Below, in pieces: positions 6,944 through 11,947 of a stretch of 12,665 nt of DNA (positions are counted from its first letter, which is position 1; the number at the start of each line of letters is the position of its first letter). Source of the stretch: JBGSST01 sp041736915 (GTDB taxonomy: Bacteria; Bdellovibrionota; FAC87; UBA2466); contig JBGSST010000214.1 of NCBI GenBank assembly GCA_041736915.1, positions 1 to 12,665 on the forward strand. The letters run 5' to 3'. Below the pieces are notes generated by a model, which saw only the letters and a list, made by a program, of their open reading frames with translations, was not told the DNA's origin and ran no database searches. Both the position numbers and the translations under genes were made by a program.

Positions 6944-6969
6944 CAATTGTGAAGCCGCCGACACAATTG
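6944..6969. promoter_or_regulatory. Inverted repeat in the divergent promoter region, possible operator
   Basis: CAATTGTG (6944-6951) and CACAATTG (6962-6969) are exact reverse complements, with centres 18 bp apart, a separation close to two helical turns. The left arm also lies in a smaller hairpin-like element, CTTCA-ATTG-TGAAG (6941-6954). The site lies between the -10 of the 62-aa gene and the start of the pilin operon, so one dimeric regulator could govern both. The word CACAATTGGGC recurs at 11796-11806. The regulator is unknown. Confidence 0.45.
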
Positions 6970-6983
6970 GGCCTCATATACGA

Positions 6984-6989
6984 CATAAT
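6984..6989 (+). promoter_or_regulatory. Possible -10 box for the pilin operon
   Basis: CATAAT is the best -10-like hexamer before the operon starting at 7055. The -35 position (about 6960-6966, GACACAA) fits the consensus poorly and overlaps the inverted repeat at 6944-6969, so activator dependence or another sigma factor is possible. Confidence 0.3.
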
Positions 6990-7042
6990 TAGTGCACCAT
7001 TTGGAACTAACCTGAATACGTCAGGGATCCTTCCCAATAACC

Positions 7043-7048
7043 AGGTGG
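7043..7048 (+). promoter_or_regulatory. Shine-Dalgarno of the first pilin-operon gene
   Basis: AGGTGG six bases before ATG 7055, supporting that start. Confidence 0.65.
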
Positions 7049-7054
7049 TACGTT

Positions 7055-7492
7055 ATGCGTTCGTTGGTTAACAAAGTCGTTCTGTTGTCCGTGGTGTTTC
7101 TTCCGGTATTGGCCTTCTCCGATACCTACGCCCTAAAACTAGTTGCGACGGCACTAAGCAGCTCTTCCCCCGACGATGCCAAGGCCTCGGCACTGGCTTC
7201 GATTTATGACTCAGGGCTGGGCGGCGTGCCCGCGGCATCGTACAGTCAGATCCCCGCTTTCAGCCGATTACAGGACGCACAAGCCTACTGTACGGGCGCG
7301 GGACAGACGCTGGTCAGCTTCCCCTCCCAAGGAACCCAGGATGCCAATGATCTAGTGGGCTCGGCGGTCCCCTTTATCAATGACGTGCTTCCTTTTCAAA
7401 ATACGGCGGACAATTCAACCAGTGTGGATAGCCAGCAAGCGCCTACCAAATACGGTGCGGCACTTGAGTTCTTATTGAACTGCGGAACCTAA
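7055..7492 (+). CDS. Small secreted protein heading the minor pilin operon
   Basis: A 145-aa protein I do not recognise. It has a clear Sec signal peptide: basic R2/K7, a hydrophobic core VVLLSVVFLPVLAF (8-21) and a probable cleavage after S22 (AFS-DTY) or A26. The mature part is about 120 residues, Ser/Ala/Gln-rich, with exactly two cysteines (C79 and C143), a likely periplasmic disulfide. It has no prepilin cleavage motif, so it is not itself a pilin. It is first in a run of four same-strand genes with prepilins, 20 bp before the PilV-like gene, so it may be a periplasmic or tip-associated partner. The ATG at 7055 has AGGTGG six bases upstream. Confidence 0.85.
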   Translation: MRSLVNKVVLLSVVFLPVLAFSDTYALKLVATALSSSSPDDAKASALASIYDSGLGGVPAASYSQIPAFSRLQDAQAYCTGAGQTLVSFPSQGTQDANDLVGSAVPFINDVLPFQNTADNSTSVDSQQAPTKYGAALEFLLNCGT

Positions 7493-7498
7493 GGTTCC
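7484..7498 (+). other. Small hairpin with the stop codon in its loop
   Basis: GGAACC-TAA-GGTTCC is a perfect 6-bp stem whose 3-nt loop is exactly the stop codon of the secreted-protein gene. No T-tract follows, so it is not a terminator. It could affect coupling to the next gene or mRNA stability. Confidence 0.4.
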
Positions 7499-7512
7499 CC
7501 GATCGGTGGACT

Positions 7513-8058
7513 ATGATTCGATGGCATAAATTTAAGCGGGGCAATCGCGGCTTCTCCCTAACGGAAGTAGCGGCCGCCATGTTTGCTCTAAGCCTAGGAG
7601 TGCCGGCTATCTCGATGATGTACTCGGCATCTTTGGCATTGGACTCCGACTCCACCAAGGAGACCCAAGCCTACTTTTTGGCCAACGCGCTGATGAACGA
7701 AATTTCGCACCGCCGGTTCGAAGAATCGACTACTCAGCGCGGGAATCAGGCCGAGACCGGCGAGGTTAGCGGATGGAGTCGGATTGGATTCGACGACATA
7801 GATGACTACCAGCAGTTTCAAACTTGGGGGCTGGTTAAGCCCCCGCGCGATGAGGCAGGGGTAGCCATCCCCGGCGTCAGCGAATTTTCACAGTCGGTTT
7901 CGGTTATCAACGTGCCCGCCCCGCCCACCACGGCGGCGGCCCGTACTTTGTCGACCTCCACGGCCGGTACGACGAGTTACAAAGTAGTGACCGTAAAAGT
8001 TTTTTGGAACGGAACCAAGCGTTTCGTCACGGTAAACAAAATGTTCGCAATGCCCTAA
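7513..8058 (+). CDS. PilV-like minor prepilin (type IV pilus / pseudopilin family)
   Basis: A 181-aa protein with a class III signal: basic leader MIRWHKFKRGNRG, then FSLTEVAAAMFALSLGVPAI. Prepilin peptidase should cut at G13/F14, and E18 is the conserved Glu5. The hydrophobic helix runs to about residue 35, and the rest is a periplasmic globular domain without cysteines. The size, the early NALMNEI segment (residues 59-65) and the position first among the prepilin genes suggest a PilV/MshD/GspI-type minor subunit. It begins 20 bp after the preceding gene; GGTGGA ends two bases before the ATG at 7513, a very short spacing. The next gene starts 12 bp after its stop. Confidence 0.88.
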   Translation: MIRWHKFKRGNRGFSLTEVAAAMFALSLGVPAISMMYSASLALDSDSTKETQAYFLANALMNEISHRRFEESTTQRGNQAETGEVSGWSRIGFDDIDDYQQFQTWGLVKPPRDEAGVAIPGVSEFSQSVSVINVPAPPTTAAARTLSTSTAGTTSYKVVTVKVFWNGTKRFVTVNKMFAMP

Positions 8059-8070
8059 TTTAACGATTTT

Positions 8071-9039
8071 ATGAAAAAAGGTTTCAATAAAAACTACTCC
8101 GGATACACGCTCTTCGAGCTTATCCTCGCCATGGCGGTCAGCAGCGTGCTGGTCGGCGTAATCGCCGCCATGTTCCAGCCGGCGGCCGTGGCGTTTAGCG
8201 CCGTAGTCGGCGGTGGTGATACGCGTTTGCAGGTGGCGGCGCCGCTTAGTTCTCTCGAGCAAGATGCGGCCACACAGCGCGCAGTGTATGTCGATCCCGC
8301 ACAATGCTATGCGCTTTGCATGGTCGATGGAAATTCCCAGCGCACCTACTACTACTGGGATCAATCTGCGGTAGGAAACGTAAAGAATCTGTACCGCAAA
8401 CGCGAGGGCGTGAACAATCCGATCGCCTGCACCGGGGGAAAGGTGTTTGCGCGGGGACTGGACAGTGCCAATACCTCGTTTGCCGTCGCTCGCGACATCT
8501 TGACGGTCAAGATGTCGGCGCCAGCTAATGCCAGCAACGCAGCGTACACGATCAATACCGCCATTTTCCCTTCCATCCAGGAGCGTCAGGTTATTTTGAG
8601 CGAAGGATTTGAGTGCGGTACCCTACGCCAAGGTTGGACGGTGGTCGCGGCGGGGCAGGTTGCTTGGAACATTGCCACCGGCTCTAGCCTTGGCAACTAC
8701 CAGATCGCCGCTTTCGATAACTCTGCCGGAGCGTCGACTACTTCCATTGAAATTGGAATCGATCTCTCGCGGGTCAGTAAAGCTACGCTGTCGTTTTCCT
8801 ACATGAACAGCGGCAACATCGGCTCGGGTGACACCTTTATGGCGGAGCTTTGGGACGGGACTACCTGGCGGCAGGCCTACTCCGATACCACGGGCTCTTT
8901 CTACGCCAGCCCCCGGGCCGTGAACGCCGACCTGTCGGGATTTGCTTTAGGGCAGGCTAACAAGATTCGTTTCAGCGGAACGCTGAATCGCGCAGCTTCG
9001 AATTGGTACGTGGACGGAATTTCCGTTTACAATCCATGA
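8071..9039 (+). CDS. PilW-like minor prepilin with C-terminal jelly-roll-like domain
   Basis: A 322-aa prepilin: basic leader MKKGFNKNYSG, cleavage expected at G11/Y12, and YTLFELILAMAV with E16 as Glu5. Residues 12-34 form the N-terminal helix. Residues about 35-170 resemble the PilW-type globular part and carry C79, C83 and C120. Residues about 175-322 look like a separate beta-sandwich. They open with the FECGTLRQGWTV pattern, continue through SKATLSFSYMNSG and ELWDGTTWRQAY, and close with ASNWYVDGISVY. This layout resembles MAM-like or choice-of-anchor J jelly rolls found in adhesins and secreted proteases. The fusion suggests a pilus-tip adhesin. No Shine-Dalgarno is evident before ATG 8071 (12 bp after the upstream stop), so translation is probably coupled. 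Confidence 0.85.
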   Translation: MKKGFNKNYSGYTLFELILAMAVSSVLVGVIAAMFQPAAVAFSAVVGGGDTRLQVAAPLSSLEQDAATQRAVYVDPAQCYALCMVDGNSQRTYYYWDQSAVGNVKNLYRKREGVNNPIACTGGKVFARGLDSANTSFAVARDILTVKMSAPANASNAAYTINTAIFPSIQERQVILSEGFECGTLRQGWTVVAAGQVAWNIATGSSLGNYQIAAFDNSAGASTTSIEIGIDLSRVSKATLSFSYMNSGNIGSGDTFMAELWDGTTWRQAYSDTTGSFYASPRAVNADLSGFALGQANKIRFSGTLNRAASNWYVDGISVYNP

Positions 9040-9047
9040 GGTGACGT

Positions 9048-10355
9048 ATGCTTAAGCGGAACGTAAGTGCAAAGCGTTTAGGAAATAAAGGCAGCGTAGC
9101 CGTAATGTCGATGGCATTCATGATGCTATTCCTCAGTATCGGCTTCTCCATGCTCGATATCCAAAACGCCCAGTTAAAGGATGTCGGCGGCGTGAATCGA
9201 AAGGTTCAGGCTAAGTTTCTGGCCCAGTCCGGTCTGCAGGACGCCCAGAATCTGATAAAAACGATTAACCCCAGCTTCGTGGGCACGAGCGGGGAGCAGC
9301 CCGTAACCGTCGACGGGGTCGCCTCGGGTACCTACCAGTACGTCGTTTCGAAGAACGGCAACACCTTCACGGTGGATTCCACCGGGTACGTGCCGAGCAA
9401 AACCGCGGTGGGCAAGGTGTCCACCTCGATTAGCCAAAGCTTCACCTACTACGCCGGCGGCAGTGGCTCCGGAAGCGGTAGCGGCTCGGGCTCGGGTTCC
9501 GGCTCAGGATCTGGGACCGGGACCGGCGCACCGGTCGTCTCGCCTCCCTCCGTCACGCCCGTCTCTAACGGCGTCGTGATGCTCGCCCCCACTGGAGCGG
9601 GTGCCCTCTACCAAACCACCACGGGCACCGTAGACGCCGGCGGCGGCACTTGGGTAAACTCCAGCGACGATCGTTCTATCTGGATTCATGCTGGAACGTA
9701 CAAGACCACGGAGTTGAATACGGTGGGTGACTACTACCAAACGGCCTCAAACCGTATCCAGGCGCCGGTAAAGCGCACCGGAATTGCGTCGTTTGGCGAC
9801 CCATTCGAATCGGTTCCCTTACCGTCTAGCTCGGGCGTAACCGTGCGGCGAACGTCGACGCTTACGATGAACGGTTCCTCGTCGCAGACGTTGAGCCCGG
9901 GAGTGTACGTGGGCGGAATCGACCACAACAGCTCAGGCACGCTCACGCTCAATTCCGGAACCTACATCTTCAAGACCTCTACGAACAACATTGGCCTGCG
10001 CATTCGCGGGAACGGAGCGGTCAACGCGAATAAGGTGGTTATCTACTTCGAAGGCACCGGCTCTAACGAGACCCTGTGGGCCGACGGAAACGGATGTATC
10101 AACTGGACTCCGCCTACGTCGGGCACCTACGCCGGCTTCACTATCTTCCAGAATCGTGCATCCACGGCGCAGGTACGCATCAAGGGTAACGGAATGAACT
10201 GCACGCGAATTGGCGGAACGACGTACAACCCGGCCGCGGTACTGAACCTCTACGGTTCGGGCTACGCGGTGGGCTCCTTGAACGTAGCGTGGCGCGGCTG
10301 GTTGACGGGTGGTAGCACCGCCTTGAACTCCGTGCCTTCCTACGCACTTCCCTAA
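9048..10355 (+). CDS. PilX-like minor pilin-like protein with Gly-Ser linker and large extracellular domain
   Basis: A 435-aa protein. The leader MLKRNVSAKRLGNKG is followed by a hydrophobic helix from S16 to L36, as in PilX-N-type proteins. The predicted site G15/S16 has M20 at position 5, so Glu5 is missing. Residues 37-135 form a first domain. Residues 137-160 are a nearly pure Gly-Ser linker, and 161-435 a Thr/Ser/Asn/Gly-rich domain with repeated short strands (GTLTLNSGTYIF, GLRIRGNGAV, NKVVIYFEG) suggesting a beta-solenoid or beta-sandwich, similar to C-terminal domains on other PilX-like proteins. GAGGTG overlaps the upstream stop, 4 bases before ATG 9048. It is last in the operon, with the terminator 27 bp downstream. 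Confidence 0.85.
   Translation: MLKRNVSAKRLGNKGSVAVMSMAFMMLFLSIGFSMLDIQNAQLKDVGGVNRKVQAKFLAQSGLQDAQNLIKTINPSFVGTSGEQPVTVDGVASGTYQYVVSKNGNTFTVDSTGYVPSKTAVGKVSTSISQSFTYYAGGSGSGSGSGSGSGSGSGSGTGTGAPVVSPPSVTPVSNGVVMLAPTGAGALYQTTTGTVDAGGGTWVNSSDDRSIWIHAGTYKTTELNTVGDYYQTASNRIQAPVKRTGIASFGDPFESVPLPSSSGVTVRRTSTLTMNGSSSQTLSPGVYVGGIDHNSSGTLTLNSGTYIFKTSTNNIGLRIRGNGAVNANKVVIYFEGTGSNETLWADGNGCINWTPPTSGTYAGFTIFQNRASTAQVRIKGNGMNCTRIGGTTYNPAAVLNLYGSGYAVGSLNVAWRGWLTGGSTALNSVPSYALP
9456..9527 (+). repeat. Gly-Ser dipeptide repeat (interdomain linker)
   Basis: Residues 137-160 of the PilX-like protein are about nine GS/SG units plus GTGTG. The codons vary (GGC/GGA/GGT/GGG with TCC/AGC/TCG/TCA/TCT), so the run is kept at the protein level rather than being a pure DNA microsatellite. 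It is probably a flexible spacer holding the distal domain away from the pilus. Confidence 0.85.
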
Positions 10356-10381
10356 AGCAGGGACCGCTATAGCCACCTCGC

Positions 10382-10430
10382 GAAAGGGCGTGAGTCTCCT
10401 AACCGGGCTCACGCCCTTTCTATTTTTTTA
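10382..10430 (+). terminator. Rho-independent terminator of the pilin operon
   Basis: A perfect 13-bp stem, GAAAGGGCGTGAG (10382-10394) with CTCACGCCCTTTC (10408-10420), a 13-nt loop, and a TATTTTTTTA tract (10421-10430). It lies 27 bp after the last pilin gene. The T-tract is also the end of the convergent - strand gene (stop at 10422-10420). Read on the - strand, no T-tract follows, so it serves mainly the + operon. Confidence 0.93.
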
Positions 10431-11484
10431 ATGTCGGAAAAAGTTCCACCAGCCGTTTAGGCTCGAGCCGCCGGGCCGAGCTTCGCCCCCCATAAAATCC
10501 GTAGCGCCAGATTAAGGGTTCGATGATTTTGGGGTACTCGATTTTCTTACCCGTCGCTTTGCTGATGATAGTCACCCAACGGTCATCGGGCTCTTCGGCC
10601 CCAAAGGGGGACTCTATCGGCGGGGACCGCTTTTGAATGCGTACGGAATAAAGTAGCCCCTTGTAATCGACCTGGCGGGTAGCGCCCACTTTACCGCGGC
10701 TGCTCAGAGATTCCATCGGTTCCGCCAACATCTGGTGGGTGGCATGAAGCTCTGCGTGCGCGAAAGCGTTGTCTAATGCCAAGAGTTCGCGAAGCCCTTC
10801 TTTTTGTCCAAGCCACGGCACGGGCCCCTTCTTGAGCGCGGTTTCTATCTCGGAGAGCACGACTCCGTTGAATTCGGTCACGGCTTGGATGGCCGCCTGA
10901 CCGTTGACTCCGCCAATCGAAAAGACTCCGTCCGGGGGAACCACCGCTGGCCGTTCCCTTTTCTCGACCGGCAGTTTGCTAGCCGCCTCCTCTTTGGCCA
11001 GTCTCTCCAGCGAATGGGGGTTTTCAAATACCACCATAATGCGGTCCGGCTTACAGCACTTCGGGAAGTAACCGTGATTCAGGATCATATCGATATCCAC
11101 TTGGCCGAACGCGATCGTTTCCTTGCTGAGGGGATCGGTAACCTCGAACTGGTGGGCCGAAGTCTGTTCGGGCGCAAAGAAGTTAATTTTGGGTGGGACG
11201 GCCTTCGATTTCTTTACGGTGAGCGCCTGCCCCCGATGAGAAAGACGCGGGCCTTTATTTTTTACCGCCAGGGTCAATAGTCCGGCCAATTTCTCTTTGC
11301 TCGAACCAAGCGACTCGGCTCGCTTGGCGTCCATATCGACGGTCTGAGCCAGGCCGTCATCGGCGGGTAACTCTTCTTCGTGCTTCATCCGCTTTTCCAC
11401 CGCGATGAGGTCTGCCCCCGAGGAGAGAGAAGTAGCGAGGGCAAAGGCAATCAGGGCCATCCATGGGTTCGCTATTGAGACCAT
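10420..11484 (-). CDS. Exported protein of unknown function (354 aa)
   Basis: I do not recognise a family. With ATG 11484 the product opens with a signal peptide: MVSIANPWMALIAFALATSLSSGA, cleavage likely after A24 (SGA-D). The mature part is charged and Lys/Glu/Pro-rich with three notable spots: a CC pair (C143, C144) in FPKCCKPDRIMVVFENP, a His-rich helix HAELHATH (243-250), and an aromatic tract LIWRYGFYGG (324-333). The frame is open to 11604, but residues before MVSIAN come from a hairpin-rich intergenic stretch and do not look like protein. A TATAAT sits 7 bases before ATG 11484 with no Shine-Dalgarno, which suggests a leaderless mRNA; M9 (11460) is the alternative start. It is convergent with the pilin operon and alone on its strand. 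Confidence 0.75.
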   Translation of the reverse strand: MVSIANPWMALIAFALATSLSSGADLIAVEKRMKHEEELPADDGLAQTVDMDAKRAESLGSSKEKLAGLLTLAVKNKGPRLSHRGQALTVKKSKAVPPKINFFAPEQTSAHQFEVTDPLSKETIAFGQVDIDMILNHGYFPKCCKPDRIMVVFENPHSLERLAKEEAASKLPVEKRERPAVVPPDGVFSIGGVNGQAAIQAVTEFNGVVLSEIETALKKGPVPWLGQKEGLRELLALDNAFAHAELHATHQMLAEPMESLSSRGKVGATRQVDYKGLLYSVRIQKRSPPIESPFGAEEPDDRWVTIISKATGKKIEYPKIIEPLIWRYGFYGGRSSARRLEPKRLVELFPTLKK

Positions 11485-11491
11485 GGGGCTA

Positions 11492-11497
11492 ATTATA
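11492..11497 (-). promoter_or_regulatory. Sigma-70 -10 box directly before the exported-protein gene
   Basis: A perfect TATAAT on the - strand. Transcription would begin near 11485, that is at or one base before ATG 11484, giving a leaderless transcript. The -35 region at the usual distance (GTCTAT or TGTCTA) matches the consensus poorly. Confidence 0.5.
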
Positions 11498-11523
11498 CCC
11501 GCTTTACGGGAAAGATAGACAGT

Positions 11524-11579
11524 AGCCCGGCAGGGCTTTCGCCCTGCCAGGCTTCTATCCAGTTCTCCTCTCGGAGAAC
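11524..11579 (-). ncRNA. Tandem GNRA-capped hairpins, candidate structured RNA or REP-like element
   Basis: Read as - strand RNA, there are two stable hairpins. The first (11579-11562) is GUUCUCC-GAGA-GGAGAAC. The second (11553-11524) is AGCC-U-GGCAGGGC-GAAA-GCCCUGCC-G-GGCU, 12 base pairs with one mismatch. Both loops are GNRA tetraloops on the - strand, whereas the + strand would give UUUC and UCUC loops, so the - strand is the likely functional RNA. No T-tract follows either hairpin, which argues against terminators. They lie upstream of the -10 box of the exported-protein gene, so they would be in its leader only if a further promoter exists. A dispersed REP-type repeat is an equal alternative. 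Confidence 0.4.
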
Positions 11580-11947
11580 CTTGGGGGGGTAGGGGACGAG
11601 GCAAATCGACACAAACTCAAAAAACGGTCCGCGCGCCAACAAAGAACTATCCAACGGTCAGCTTGTGTCCCTCAACAGCGTCTATATCAGTGTCTGCATT
11701 TCGCTCTGATTCGCCCGTCGCGAGGGGATCATTTTGCAACGGCGGTGCCAGGGAATCGGCCTCGAATTTTCCTCGCGCACTAAGAGTGCGTGCATCACAA
11801 TTGGGCGTGCACTCGGGCAAAAACCCAGCATACGGGTAACCCCGTTGATATCTGCGGCCTTTTTGAATCGACGGGCTTCGGGAACTTCCTGTCCAATTTT
11901 TGTCGGTTTTGTTACTCTAAACGGAAATTCTTTCCTCACTCACTCCC

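Larger units (their letters stand above)
11485..11947. other. 463-bp intergenic region between divergent genes
   Basis: It holds, from left to right: the -10 box of the exported-protein gene (11492-11497), a 12-bp hairpin (11524-11553) and a 7-bp hairpin (11562-11579), a G-rich run (11583-11589), two direct AACGGTC words (near 11624 and 11653), an inverted repeat GAGTGC/GCACTC (11784-11789 and 11809-11814) that encloses CACAATTGGGC (11796-11806), and an AT-richer stretch before the glycosyltransferase gene. No tRNA or convincing gene is seen. I cannot name a clear promoter for the glycosyltransferase. Confidence 0.6.

Noticed and set aside
10382..10430. Bidirectional terminator
   Set aside because: The stem is symmetric, but on the - strand it is followed by CGCGAGG rather than a T-tract, so it is called only for the + strand.
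11524..11579. Known c-di-GMP (GEMM-I) riboswitch, suggested by two neighbouring hairpins with a GNRA loop
   Set aside because: The conserved GEMM core bases around and between the stems are not present, and the -10 box lies downstream of the structure.
11485..11604. 40-codon N-terminal extension of the exported protein
   Set aside because: It is encoded by the two hairpins and the -10 box. It would place non-signal sequence before an otherwise good signal peptide.
11682..11939. 85-codon - strand frame in the intergenic region
   Set aside because: GTG start with a Shine-Dalgarno-like run only 3 bases away, no domain, basic low-information composition, and it covers the inverted repeat region. 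It cannot be excluded but is not supported.
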